Assembly (NCBI GenBank): GCA_037957365.1 | Contig: JARHVA010001173.1 | Span: 2,942,001-3,006,000 of the forward strand | DNA: 64,000 bases | Direction of reading: 5' to 3' | Source: Torreya grandis | Taxonomy: Eukaryota; Streptophyta; Pinopsida; Cupressales; Taxaceae | In this document: positions 43,700 through 57,157 of the stretch, piece after piece | Numbering within the stretch: position 1 is the first letter of the stretch | How the letters are laid out: each line of letters begins with the position of its first letter | The notes under the pieces: model-generated | The model's input: only the letters and a program-made list of their open reading frames with translations | Told to the model about the DNA's origin: nothing | Database searches by the model: none | Program-made: the position numbers and the translations under genes

Positions 43700-45117
43700 A
43701 GGATAAAAAAAGAACTTATTCTTCCTTCTAACCCTAAAGAGGGTGATAGCTACCATCTCTCTAACCAGGTCCATTCTATCACTTCTTTAAGGGGTAAGGT
43801 GGCCCATCCTATAGTGCCAAAAGAAGGTAACCAACAAACCCTTCCAAAAAACCTAGATGATCTGTGTATGCATATTCAATTTGAAATACGTAGGGTTTGT
43901 GATTGTGAAGCCCTAAAATATCAAATCACCAATACGAGAAAGTTAATAAAAAAGTTACAAAATTAGATTGCATACATGCAAAATCAAAATTATGCTAGTG
44001 TTAATCATGTGTTGGCATCTTCATCTAGAACATACCCAACAAGGTTTCACGTTCAAAGGAAAAACTAAAATAGAATACATCTAAAATAAGTGATTCAAAT
44101 ATTTTACCAAAGGATACAATGAGTGTAAGTGAAATCCTAAGATAAATGCTTTGAAACAAAGTGATTCAACTACCTCATATACATCCTATAAGGAGATCAA
44201 AATACTATTGTGCATATCATAGAATGCACATGCATCATATATGTTATTGTTTTGCATTAAAGAACAAAATGAAAAGTTACAAAGATAATGGTGATCATAT
44301 CATCGATACATCAACCAAGAAACCCACTCACATTATAAATAATTCTCCTAAAGCACAAGTGCCAAAAAAGAAAATATAGATACAAAAGGATAATTTTGAA
44401 CACAAACAATTACAAATACAAAACCTAGAATAAGAAAAGATTCAAAAGGTAAAGCTAGAACAAGCAATATTACAAAAAGTCAAAATGAAAATGAAAAACT
44501 GCAAAAGATAATGTTATAAAAATATCAAGAATAGAAGTTGAAAAATCAAACTCAAAATTATAAAACAAGCATTCTAAAAAGAGGGTCCCTAATAAATCAT
44601 GTTTCAAAGCAAGACATGCCTATAAAATCAAAGGATACAAATATGATTACCAAATATCCAAACATCATTCTTATTCAATGTATAGAGGAGCAAACAATTA
44701 AGCACAATACCTCAAAGTCTATGCTTTCATCCTTAAATAAAGAAGTCAAGGCATAAATTTCATCGTTTCTTAGTGTGCAAGCAAATATACATTAATATTC
44801 TCTATCACATAATGAGATGCAGCATTTTGACAATTATGAACAGAATTCAAGAAAAGAAAACTTTCAACAAGGAAACTCCAATCTATAGTGCAGTTGGTTT
44901 TTCATACACAGATGCTCAAAATGACATATCACAAGTTCAAAAACAACCTAAGAAGTTACATATTTCTTTTACTAATAACACAAAAGAATGGTATGATCCT
45001 AATATCACAAAATACTGGTATGATCCTAATGATACTAATTATGAAACATATGAATATGATATACATCATATAGAGCCTTCACATAAGCATCTTCTTGATG
45101 AGTACATTAACTTCTAG
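43700..45117 (+). pseudogene. gag: gag remnant of element 7
   Basis: Short open frames in the sense direction, broken by many stops. One (44161-44379) contains YYCAYHRMHMHHICYCFALK followed by a basic KMK segment. This is a C-x2-H...C arrangement like the gag finger of element 6 (CDYHQCARHSMNRCFKLKHK). The last frame (44773-45117) ends in an acidic, tyrosine-rich tail. No protease or polymerase follows before the purine tract 2 kb away. Confidence 0.6.
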
Positions 45118-46105
45118 TAGCACTTGTCCTTGTACTTGTTTACCTTGCTTATCCTTCCAAATATTTCAAAAAATTCAAAAACACCAAAAAAATTAGCATG
45201 CTCCTAGTTGTACTATTTATTATGCATATGTTATTTGCTCCATATTGTTAGATACCATATCATTCTTTTCCTATAGACACATATGTTTCACACTTCATTT
45301 GAGTGTGATACATGCATTCCTATATACATGATATATTCACATACAAAGGTAGGATTTCCCTCCACTCACGTCCTAAGTACATTAGGACATCTACTTCTTT
45401 GATCACGATACAACCAAGTTACATTATTCTATGATCACTTTCCATATCATGCTTGACCCTATATACTTATATGTGCCTATATCCATGCTTATACTTTTCA
45501 CAATGTACTTGATATGCTATGTTCTTAACATTTTGAAAACACATATGTTTTGGAACTAGTATGTTAGGTTCATGTTGGTCACTTATATTTGTCCTAATTT
45601 TCCCATTTTAACACTTCCTTGAGTGTGTTCCTTGTTTGATATTATCTTACATTGTATTACTTGTTCAAGCATTTGAATATGCTCCATTGATTATGTCCCA
45701 TGTGCCTATATTGACATTTAAATATGCCATTATTTTTTGTATGTGGACATTTGAATATGTCATTATATGTTTTATGAACATTTGACTAAGTCATGTCCCT
45801 TTGATTTTATCGCATTTGAACATGCCCCTTGTATGAGGTCTCCTTGGACCATTTCTTATTACATTATTTTTTAGTGATATCATGTGTGTGTTTGATTGCT
45901 TTTTGAGCTTGTACTATTACTCTCTAGATGTTGCCATGATTTACATCATGCATCTTAGGAATTGATGTGATCACTTACTATATGCTTCAATGTTATATCT
46001 ACCTACACATGTTTCCCCCATATGTTACATGATTCATACACAATTTATATAGTTGTCTTATCCTTTTGAGGTAAGGTAACTACCAAATTCTACTTTCCCT
46101 TACCT

Positions 46106-46117
46106 CAAAAGGGGGGC
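46106..46117 (+). other. Internal second polypurine tract of element 7
   Basis: AAAAGGGGGGCA within CTTACCTCAAAAGGGGGG. It lies about 970 bp upstream of the terminal purine tract and is also present in element 6 (minus strand, about 48925-48908). Confidence 0.5.
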
Positions 46118-46118
46118 A

Positions 46119-46375
46119 TATTAGTGGGGGAATGCCATAAAGGCATGGCTTCCACACTTTCATAGTTTCAGATTATAGTGGGGGCATGCCAAAAAGGCAT
46201 GATCTCCATACTTATCTAGTTCTTAGATTCTCCAAATTATAGTGAGGACATGTTATGGAAACATGTTCTCCACATTTTACACCAATTCTCATATTCTCTA
46301 GATTCAGTGGATGCATGTCATAGAAACATGTCCTCCACACTTGCACCAATTTTAGATTCATTAGATTTCACAGTA
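46119..46375 (+). repeat. Four tandem hairpin units in the 3' non-coding region of element 7
   Basis: Units begin near 46123, 46177, 46241 and 46306. Each starts TAGTGGGG or AGTGG and has a short inverted repeat, for example GCATGCCAAAAAGGCATG and ACATGTTATGGAAACATGT. The stem bases vary together between GCATGCC/GGCATG and ACATG/CATGT forms. Confidence 0.7.
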
Positions 46376-47074
46376 AATGATTCAAATACACATTTGTGAT
46401 AGTGTTTAATATATTGATATTATTACTATACCTAGATTTCAGCTTGAGACATATATGAGGTGCATATGCCATGAATAGGGCACCTAAATTTGCAAAATAA
46501 AATCATTTTCTATATTTCAAATACTATGGATTATTATTATACCTTGGATGGGATTTTATGGACTGTTATTAAGCTAATCTATTGTAGTAGTTGGGTCACT
46601 TGGGGGGTTGAGTTGATTAAATTAATCATACTCACTAGATCATGCATATATTTGGGTTGCACAATTAAGATGAAACAAGCTTAATGGACATGTTACAATC
46701 CACCATGGTACCAAGGTTGGTGGCATGTGTACTTCAATCTCTCTCTCTCTATATATATGTACTTGCAGGTTTAAAATTTTTCTAATGTCAACTTCAATGC
46801 TTCATAGTGATGCATTTTTTCAAGTCAAATTTCCAAAAGATAAGATGGTTGTATCAACACACAGGTGTACTCATAACCTTATTCTTTCTACTTTCAAGCA
46901 TTTCAAATTTTTTAAATTTTATATTACATACATTGATTATATACTGTAACATGCTCTTTGTTATATATCAGTCACCAATAAAGCACTCAAGTTGGGCTCA
47001 CATAAAGACGAGGTATGTTATACACACCCGTGTATGCATTTATTTCCTTTAAAATAGTAATTTCATTACTAGAT

Positions 47075-47088
47075 TAAAGGGGGGAGAA
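47075..47088 (+). other. Polypurine tract of element 7
   Basis: TAAAGGGGGGAGAA ends just before the 3' LTR start TATAGATAC. Confidence 0.8.
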
Positions 47089-48400
47089 TATAGATACTAA
47101 AATCTAATTTATGTAGTACTTCAATCTTGTATGCTTTGTAATTATATATCATGGTTGTACCTTTCAATTATAGACATGCCCACTGTTAAAAGGCTCATGT
47201 TCACTATCTCTTTGTGCGTAAAATGTTTATCTCTTATTATGACCATTGTTATTATGATGACCAAGCCTTCTATATTGTTTAAAAATATCTAAACTTGATT
47301 ATTATCTTTCACTGTTAGTTATGGACATGTACTTACTTTCCAGCTTCTTAGACACTTGTGTTCCAAACAAACTCCTACGTCGACACAAGTGTCCAGTTTT
47401 TTTACAAAGTGTCTAGTGCCCAAAATTCATATAATTTCCAAATGAAATGTATCCTAAAGGTTAGCCTAAGTGTTTTCATGTGAGATATTTCCAAAAGAGA
47501 TTGGTATATATACAAGATAAACCCTCATTCATTCTTTACCTAGCAAATATCGGGAATTCACAAGGCAATATACCAAGAATCACTCAATCAAACATTCAAG
47601 TAATCAAAACTACCCTATTCATCCCTATTTATATATCATCCATAGGAGTAGTAACACAATAGGTCTAAAACATTCAAAGAGTAGTTCATGAGCCATATTT
47701 TCCAAGTTATAAGCTAGGTCATGATATGTCTTTGCTTATCACACATTACATCATTGTGCACGCACAAACCAACACGTAGGTAAAAACTACATAAGTCTAA
47801 GACCCTCTTCAAAGTATTGGTTATCTAAGTATTGCCCTTTGATAGAGGGGCCCTTAGGGTAGCTCAAAACTGTGAACCCACTAACCCATTTTTGCCACAA
47901 TCATTTCAAGGGTGAAAAAGTTAGGGTTTGATCATTTGACAAAGAGTGATACCCTGTGTGCATAATCCATATGCATCAAAATAAAGGTGATAAAAAACTC
48001 ATAAGGTTCTAGTTGGTCATATCTGGATCTATTCAATATTCTATACAAGATACCTAATCAAAGTTAGACACCTACGTTAATGCAACTGTTCAGATTTGAC
48101 ACAAGCGTTTGAGGCCATAGAAAGAATATTTATAGAATCTGATGACTGTTCTAGGTAGTCCACTTCTAGATTGTTCCAGATCATACCTATATGAACATGG
48201 CAAACCAACTAAGTATCATTGTAATAGTTATACTTTACTATTTTAGCAAAATCTTAATTGTATAAATTTGTAATACTATTTTTTTAAGTTTTCTACTTAA
48301 TTGGCTTGCTCATTAGGTTAGTTCACCATCCTTATGTAAAATATAATATAATACCCCTTAACCCTACATACACACACATATCTAAATTTAGGGTTAAACA
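47089..48400 (+). repeat. 3' LTR of element 7
   Basis: A 1.31-kb uninterrupted copy. It contains the paired GACACTTGTG (47351) and CACAAGTGTC (47384). It serves as the empty-site reference that places the insertion of element 5. Confidence 0.87.
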
Positions 48401-49327
48401 ACTAAGTCCATCGAGAGCTCAAAATCTCAACCATACCACTTGAGTGTATCATGATCTAGCTAATATTGCTTGAGTCAAATGGTATAACCATATCAAATCA
48501 TAATAATAAAATTTAATTCCAAGTTCATCAATTGTGTTGAATCTTGATCACACTAATCAAATAAGTTAACTGTTACAACAAATAAAAGATAAAACATTGC
48601 ATCTTGGTAGGGTCATTGTATGAACAGTGTGTATAATCTAAATATGTATCTGTGGTTTGGTGCGTTTGCATGGAATATGCACCTTAAATATGTTTCAAGT
48701 TGAAGTATCTATCACAATGTAACTCTACTCTATAAATGTGTATAATATGTATCATAAATCTAAAAAAATATGTCCCAAATATGTGTCAAATGTATAAAAT
48801 TTTGTCCTAAGTGTATATCTAAATCATGTAAACTAAATCAAATTCTATAAATTTTGTCAACTGTATGTATGTGGTATCATGTCTCTATGACATGCCCCTA
48901 CTGATATATGCCCCCCCTTTTGAGGTGAGGGGAATGAAAAAGTGATAGTCACCTTATCTCAATGACTATGTTGTATATATGTGAATCATGTAGTAAAGAA
49001 TCATATACTAGTATCATGTCTAAGTATATATATAAATACAGCTCATAATATGCATACATAACAAACCCTAAGATGTATGTTGTGGATCATGGAAACATTT
49101 ATAAGATAACAAGATTGATAAACAATCAAGGGCACACATAAAAATACTCAAATGTCATGCAAAGAGGGGTCTAAGGACACTGTAAATAAGGGGCATGTTC
49201 AAATGTCAAACACTTAAGGGGAGGACATATGCAAATTTCCACACACCAAAGAAATAAACAATATTTAGGGCATTGTGACCAACAAACAAAGAACATGTTT
49301 AACTATTCCATAAGAAAGACAAAGAAG
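48401..49327 (-). other. 3' non-coding interior of element 6
   Basis: No coding frame. It carries, on the minus strand, the conserved purine tract and one hairpin unit (GCATGTCATAGAGACATG, 48895-48878), matching the repeat region of element 7. Confidence 0.65.
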
Positions 49328-50499
49328 TCATTAAATAAAAGGATAATACTTCCATTTCTAGGTTGAGAGTATTGAAGAAGTTGCTCCTGATGTGGAGAAG
49401 GTGGTCACTTGAAGACTAGTGGGAAAACATTTACCTTTCTCAAAGAGTTTTATGCATTTGGATCAATTGGGAAGCTAAGATTTAAATACATTAAAATATA
49501 TTTCCTTTGAAGAGGTTTTTTCTTTGCTATACTTATATCGGTTTCTTTCAAGAAAGCCATCATCCAATCCAAGTCCTAATGTTTATGGGAGAGTATTATG
49601 CTTAGATTTATAAATTTTAGATTTTGACCTATAAGAAGTTTGAGGTAGTGAATAGAGGAATCGGGGTTTATCCCAAAAACCTAGAGAGGAGGTTAAAGAC
49701 CATGGGGATGGAGGCATCAATATACAAGATCATTGGTAATGTTTTGTGTTAGGTATCACAAGACAGAGGAATGGATTACACTCGACAACTATGAGTTATC
49801 TTTTGGTTTCCATGGTTGCTTTTTATTCTCAATGTGTCCAATTAGATGGAATCTTTGCACATACTGTGACTGTCATGCCAACTATTTTGCCTACATCCGT
49901 CAGTGTATTTCCATTTTTATTCTATGTTTCTATTTATCCAGTATAGATGATTTCATTGGCACTACTCATTTACACACTTGGTGACTCTTAGTTTCATGTT
50001 TTCTATTTGCATGATAAGTGTTTGTCTTTATGTCACATTTTTTTCACATGGATATTTCTCTCCTTTCAGGCTTTTAGTTACATGACTATGTCTTCTATCC
50101 TCTACTAGTGCTCTGCAGTGTTATGGGCAGATTATTCATGGCTTGTACTTGAGATTGGGATAGATTTTTGATGATAGTCGTATTATTTAGGCCATTCCAC
50201 TAGTTTTATTCTTTAGTATTTGGGATTCTATTAATCTTTAAGTCATCAGCTCTTGTTATTTGGCTTCTTGTCTCTTTGATTCCACTACTCTTAGTTTGTA
50301 TTATTACTATTCTTGATTTTTGGCTAGGATGGGAGACCAAATTTTACACTAGCCTTATTCTTTACATGGAGTCTTCAGGGGGTAGACTGTTTGGACTCCA
50401 TTTTGTATTATGTGATTCAATGTTCTCATTGGTGCCACTACCTACTTGGGTTTTGGTCTGTTAACTATTTTTATTACCTCATGCAATGTACTCAACTAG

Positions 50500-52330
50500 T
50501 TCTTGATGGGTGTATCTGGGACTCATAGTCACAGTTTCATTGACCCTATTCTACTAGACAAAGATGAAGAACTTGTGGATTTTTTTGAAGATCCACTAGT
50601 TGGAAGGACCATTTTTATAGAGGATATTTGGGGTCATCCCTTTTCTCATAGGGATCTCACAACACTTATTGCTTACAGTTTGGGGAAGCCTTACTCCACA
50701 TTATAGGTATCCTCCATATTGATTGGTGGTTCAAGAGGAAGTGTTGGTAACAATTCAGTGGTTGATTTGGGACACTCCTTGGTCAATACACCTTATCTAG
50801 GTGCATCAGGGGACAAAACACTTTCATAAATTTCAAATTTGACATCCACTAGTCCTAAAGCTTCTGAGACTAATTGGAAACTTGGACTATTTAGGATTAC
50901 ATGGATTGTTGTACCAATATGATTCCTCCTTTGGTGCAAGGAGATTTTACTTTTATACACTTAGAGCTGTTAGGGATTCTCTCTTCTTCTCAAGGTGGTT
51001 CTATTAGATGTGGGGTGGATATGAACTTGCAGCCACATATTCAATCCAATTCTGAGTTATCTCACCAATTACCTGGGTAGGTGAAAGATTTAATTTTACC
51101 AAAGAATAATACTGGGAGGAAAGGGAGGAGGTGTATTAATCTTAGAGGGAAAAAAGTTTGCCTTATTTTTGGGGAGGATGTCAATATGGATCATGTTTTA
51201 GACTTGGATAATAATGCATTAACTAGTTGTTTCTTCAGGAAGAAAATATCCACCTAAACATTTGATAAATAGATGACACAATTCTGACAACCTCTCCTTG
51301 GTTACATACCCATCTCCCACATCCTTGTTAGGGGATAACTTACTTTTATTTTCAAAGGTCCACAAGATGTTAATCTTATTTTAACACAAAGATGGTTTTG
51401 GGGGAACACTCCACTCTCTATAAAGCGATGAACATCACATTTTGATTCCTGAGTGGAAAAATTGTGGACCCAACTTGTTTGGGTTAAATCCTAGGTCTTC
51501 CTCTCAAATTCTAGAGTTTGGATGTTTTTAAGGCCATTGGAAACAATATCTAGACTTTTATTGATGTTTATGATAATTATACTAAGGATTCTACTAGGAT
51601 GGTGGCCAAAATACTGGTAGACATCAACCTTTTAGAGGGATTAGAAGAGGACATTATTCTAGAATATAGGCCTTGGATCTATAAACATCCTAGATTATAT
51701 AGTTATCCCTTTCAAGTGTGTTCGATGTCATGCATACATGATACTTGTCCAATGACTGTCATCTTTGCTTCTCTTCTAAAGCTTGGAGGTAGAAGTCTTT
51801 CACTACCTCTAAGCCAATTTAGAAACATCAAGATTTTAGTAATGATAATTTTGTACCTACACAAAATGTCAATTTGGTGGATACTAATACACTCAATGAT
51901 CAATAATCACCTATATGAATTTCTCATTCACATGCATTGGCAGAGGATTTTACTTAGATTAGAGGTGGCCCACAAACTTTGGATGAGCTTGCACAAACAC
52001 CTTTGGCTAACACACATTGGGATGTGATTTTGCTTAATCCTTCCACCATTCAACACTCTCTCAGTCTAGTTACACTCCCTTACTCTTTGACTAAACTTGG
52101 GGTGGATGTCAAGATTCCTCCTTTAACATCAATTGGGGTGAGTCCATCAGTACAGGTTCCTATTCATTTAGAAGTATTAGGGATTGAATCTGATTTGGTT
52201 GAGGCATCTTCTGATCACCATGTTAGAGAGCTAGTGATTACAAACTACCATAAGGAGGAAAATACATTACTTTGAGAGGCATATTCTTTGACTGAGAATG
52301 TTAAGACTGCTCGTTCAAAGCTGAGTTCTC
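50500..52330 (+). pseudogene. LINE ORF1 remnant
   Basis: Open pieces in several frames. At 51599-51775 the reading AKILVDINLLEGLEEDIILE followed by PFQVCSMSCIHDTCPM matches the arrangement upstream of, and into, the CCHC knuckle of plant LINE ORF1 proteins. The knuckle is damaged. The preceding part (50503-50706) is too decayed to classify. Confidence 0.65.
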
Positions 52331-52599
52331 AATAATTATTCTTTGTTGTTTCCTTTTCCACTTCTAGCTAATCACAATACCCTATTCGATCTCACTTAGA
52401 GGCTAAATCTAAATTGGAAAGAAGTATAACAAGAGGATTAGGTCTTTTTTTATCCCCTCAAATACTCACTCGAAGAAAGGTAGACCCTCTCGGATTACCA
52501 AGGCAAAAAATACTACATCATGGGAAGTTCATCAGGGTACACAACAAACTATTGCAGGGGCCCTTATAATGGGCACTACCCCTACACTTTGTTAATAAT

Positions 52600-55500
52600 G
52601 ATCATTTTATTCCTTAATATTAGAGGGTTGGGAACTCCCTTAAAAAAAATAGCTTTGAAGTGTCATACTCATCTACATTAGTTGGATTTGATATTGTTAC
52701 AGGAGACCAAGGGGGAAGGGTGCAAGGTCAATGAAGGTTTATCTAAAATTTTGAAGGATTGGGATTTTTTGGCTTCTGATTCTATTAGTAATTTTGGCAG
52801 TTTGGTTTTGGTTTGGAGAACCACAACTCTGAGGATGGATAATTCTTTCTACTTCCACTTAGGTATTGGGATGGAATGACACTCTTTGGAGCTTGGTAAA
52901 TCCTTTTCAATGTTGAACATTTATGATGCTTTTGAGGATCGTTTGGCTTTCTAGGAAGAGATTTTCACTCAAAATTTCCTTCAAGATGATAATACCATTA
53001 TTGGGGGTGATTTTGATTTTATCACCAAGCTAGCTGAGGTGTGGGTGGTTTTGATGAGAATGGATCCTCTTGTTGATTTATTTTTACAAAAGATTGAGAA
53101 CTCTAACTTGGTGGATTTGGAACCCATGGAGTTGGTTCCTACTTGGTGAAATATACGTATTAATTTTGATAGTATCACTAATAGACTTGACAATTTTTTT
53201 GTCTCATTCCCTTTTGCTTAGCCCTGAAAGAATTAGATCCTGGGTGTCGATGGGAGGTGATTCTGACCACCTCCACATTTTGTTGTAATTTAAAAGGGAG
53301 GATCGTAAGCCACTGAGCCCTTCTAAATTCAACCTATCTTGGTTTAAAGAACAATATTTTATTTATCTTGTTTAAAAGGAATGGGAGGTATACGATGCAC
53401 ATTCCTTAGAATCGACTAGTCATCAATTCACTACCAACCTCAAAAGAGTGAAAATTACTGCTACTACATGGGTTGCTAATAAATGACTAGGTAATGAGAA
53501 GGACCTATTAGCTCTGGAACATTAGATTATTGATATTTATAGAATTGGTGTTGTATAGGATTTTGATGTGGAGACCAAAAATAGGCTCAAAGTTTTGGAA
53601 ACTTAGTTGTGGGCTCATCTTGCAGATATTAAATCTCAATGGTGGTTAAAAAGTCGTGCACTCTAGCTAGAAAATGGGGATGAAAATACTATTTTTTTTC
53701 AAAGTTTCAACAATCACCAAAAAAATACCATTTAGGAAATACAACAACCTAATGGTTCTCATGTATAGACTTTCTATGAGATTTCTACTTTGGGTGTCTC
53801 ATATTTTCATTAGCTTTACAAGGATCCTGTTCAGGTGAACATTGCAAAAATCATCAAAATCTCTACCACTTTTCCTTGATTCATCACAGAGGAAGATAAT
53901 GTGAGACTGGAGGAGGTGGTTACTAAGGAAGAGCTAATTATATCTATGGCTTCTTTTCAAAAGGATAAGATTCTAGGACCTGGTCATTTAATAATTGAAT
54001 TCTTCAGGGGTTTCTTTGATTTGATTGGTGCGGACATGGTTCATGTTATTGAAGAGTCTAGAAGGACCAAGAAAATCCTTAGGTCTTTCAATTTTACCTT
54101 CATTGCTTTCATTCATAAGAAGTACATTCTGACCTCCTTTGTTGATTTTTGACCCATCTCTTTATGTAATTGTTTTTATAAAATTATCACTAAAATCATT
54201 TTCATTCAAAATTAAAGGTTTTCTTTATGAATCCATCTCCAAGGAACAATTTAGATTCTTACATGGGCGATAAATTCATGATGCCATAGGGGTTGCATAA
54301 TAAGGTCTACACTCCATCAAATCAAAGAAGTTATCAATAATGGTTCTTAAGTTGGATCTTATAAAGGATTTTGACAAAATGGAGTGGTTGTACATTAGAT
54401 TGATTCTATTTCATGTTGGTTTCCAACTTCAAATGGTTAATTGTATTATGGGCTGCCTTTCATCCATTTCTTTTGCCTTACTTATTAATGGCTCGACATC
54501 CACATTTTTTATCTCCTCTCATGGATTAAGGTAGGGATGCCCTCTCTCCCTTTTGCTATTCTTTTTTATTGCTAAAGGGTTGAGTCGACTTTTTCATGTG
54601 GCCAAATGTAGTGGCTCAATTAAGGGGTTAAGGTTAGCCATTCCATCTTCCTCACCCACTTGCTATTTATGGATGATAATTTTCTATTCTATGATGGATC
54701 CAATAAGGATATCTCTCTATTTAAGGAGCCATTAGATCTCTTTTGTGTGGCCATAGGTATGGATTTAAATGCGTTAAAGTCCAACATTACTTTCTACAAG
54801 TTAGAGGATTTTCAAATTAGATGGATTTTGGAGATTTTCCCTTATCAAATTGTTGATTTTCAAGGGGGAATCGATTATTTAGGGTTCCTTTTGAAACCAA
54901 ATGATTACAAGAAACATGACTAGTATTGGTTGATTGAAAAATAGATCTATTATTGGTGCAATTATTGGCTCTCTATTGAAGGCAGACTCACCATTATCAA
55001 AATGGTGTTAGAGGCTATCCCTTTTTACTGGCTTACCTTATCACATATACCCAAAGGAGTCCTTGATAAGATTCAACATAAAAGTTTTAAATTTATTTGG
55101 AACGGTTAGAAAGAGATGGATGGGTTTGCTCTTGTCAAATGGCAGGGCCTATCCACACCAAAGTCTTTTGGGGGTTAGGGCTTAAAATACTTGCATCTTT
55201 TTGGCAAGGCACTTGCTACAAAAATTTTATGGAGAATTATCACCAAAGATGGTATTTGGAATCATTTTATTATTCAAAAATACATAGAACCTCTTAGTGT
55301 GGTTGAGTGGATTTGGAGGCCAAACAAACATTGTCATAATGCCTCTATCATGTGGAAGGCCTCAGTTCAATCCTTTCTTATCATCAATAATTAGATTATT
55401 TGGAAGGTGGGTTCAGGTTATAAAATCAAAGTTGGTATTGATCCCTGGGTGGGCTGTGATGCAACTTATAAACTGCTTGAGGCACTATTAAATATCTTGA

Positions 55501-56690
55501 AGTTGCATGACTTTTCTTACTTGTATCAGGCTATGGATTATACTCTCACAAACCCTTGGTAATAGGGTTAGAAAATTACACTATCTTTGAGATTAGATGG
55601 AGAGATCAATGATAGGTGAGATGCTTATGTTCAAAGATTGAAATGGAGCCATATTAGACTCAATAATGATGTTGATGAATTGGTTTGGTCTTTGAATTCG
55701 AAGCTTGGTAAATATTCTATTTGTATTAGATAGAAGTCCAACTACCTTTTTGAGGACCTAGTGGTGAGTTGATGTTGGTGGAATTATCTTTGGCAGATTA
55801 AAGCCCTACACAAAACTAAAATTTTTATGTGGTTTGCTTTAAGTAATAAAGCTCTTACTTGGGAGGTACTTCAAAATAGAACTGACATGGCCTAGTGATG
55901 CAATCTCTATTTTCAATAGTTGGAGACTATAAACCATCTACTTGTCACATGTACTTATGCTACTTAGATCTGGTTATTGGTATTAATGACTGTTGGCATG
56001 ACAATTCTATTGAGGAATGTCTTGAGAAGTGGTCTGTGGTCTGATAGGATTGAGCTCACTTCCTTCAGGGCTCTCCCTCTGATTGTCACTTGGGGTATTT
56101 GGCTTGCTAGAAACTCATTCATCCTTCAAGACAAGATCATCACTACTTTTCATTGTTTATCCCAAATTAGACTCATTTTTAGTCACTTTAAGACCACTCC
56201 GAAAGTTCCCCATCAAAGAATTCTTATTCATCCCCACATTGATTACTCTAGTGCTTGGGGTTATTTTTATGGAACCTATCAATGTTCCCCTACTTTTTGT
56301 GGTATTGGTGGTATAATTTTCTTGACCCCCACTCATTCTTTTAGATTTAGGGCTAGGTTGGGAACTGGTACAAACAACTATGCTGAGCTCATGGCATTAA
56401 AACTTCTTCTCAGACTCACGGTTGTGAATAGAGTGAGTTCTCTTTAGGTTTTTGGGGACTCTATGGTTGTTCTAAATTGGATGAAGTGAATCTACAAGAT
56501 GAATAATCTTATACTCCTTCCCATTTTCAACATGACACACATGTCAATTTATTTTGCTACTATCTCTTTTTGGCATGTCTATAGGGAATTAAATTCTGAA
56601 GCTAATTTTATATCCAAGGAGGGACTGCATTTGGATCCTAATCTATGGGTCATGAATGATTTTTTTGATCATTTTGAACTAATTATTTAG
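52600..56690 (+). pseudogene. LINE ORF2 remnant: endonuclease, RT, RNase H
   Basis: The AP-endonuclease-like domain begins near 52612 with LNIRGLGTP, LILLQETKGEG at about 52685 and a GGDF segment near 53005. Reverse transcriptase (53880-54930) shows a DFDKMEW segment, GCPLSPLLF just after a stop near 54533, and FMDDNFLFYDGS at about 54663. A zinc-binding C-terminal part lies at about 55000-55950. RNase H (about 56250-56690) keeps TNNYAELMALKLLL and VFGDSMVVLNWM; its first catalytic aspartate appears to be tyrosine (WGYFYG). At least ten stops interrupt it. Confidence 0.87.
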
Positions 56691-57157
56691 ATCAAATCAA
56701 TTATGGCATCTTAGCTCATTATTTTGCACTTGTTTGCATATTATTTGTCTCTTTGCTAGACTACACACTTTAACTTTTTAACTTGTGGTCTTATATGGAT
56801 TTCCACGATGACACACACGTTATACTCTCTTTCATTTATTGGTGTAGACTCTATTTATCTATCCTCCCATGCATGGGTTCATTGTATTCTTTTATTTTGG
56901 GTCATGTATGGCATTGTCCTACATTGACTATTTTTTATTATGTGTTGGGTCGATACTTGCATGTCATACCACATTTCTTAGGAACTATTTTTACTATCTA
57001 GGGGTTCCTCACTTTGGGGGAGCTCAATTCCTTCTATATTTCTTATTTAATTATATTTTTCTCCTATAATGTTGATGCATCTATGGAATGTAACCTCAAG
57101 TTTTATTAATTTGATGTTACAATTTTTTTCGGGGGAAAAAAAAGCATGACAAAGAAG

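Larger units (their letters stand above)
32867..48400 (+). mobile_element. Element 7: gag-only LTR retrotransposon (plus), nested in element 6
   Basis: Its 5' LTR is split (32867-33729 and 42604-43090) by element 5. The 3' LTR is 47089-48400. The interior (43091-47088) contains the same primer-site sequence as element 6, a gag remnant, a run of hairpin repeats and a purine tract, but no pol. Elements 6 and 7 are related families in opposite orientation and share conserved non-coding sequence near their 3' ends. A clean target duplication is not visible (GCCAA left, ACTAA right). Confidence 0.78.
49328..57147 (+). mobile_element. LINE (L1-type with RNase H), about full length, in element 6
   Basis: Bounded by a 10-bp target duplication GACAAAGAAG (49318-49327 and 57148-57157), with an A8 tail at 57136-57143. 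The 7.8 kb contains an ORF1 with a plant LINE-type nucleic-acid-binding region, then endonuclease, reverse transcriptase, zinc-binding and RNase H domains in that order. Stops and frame changes are numerous. Removing it rejoins the interior of element 6. Confidence 0.9.

Noticed and set aside
55097..55491. Separate small genes in the LINE 3' half
   Set aside because: They are overlapping frame fragments of the ORF2 zinc-binding region.
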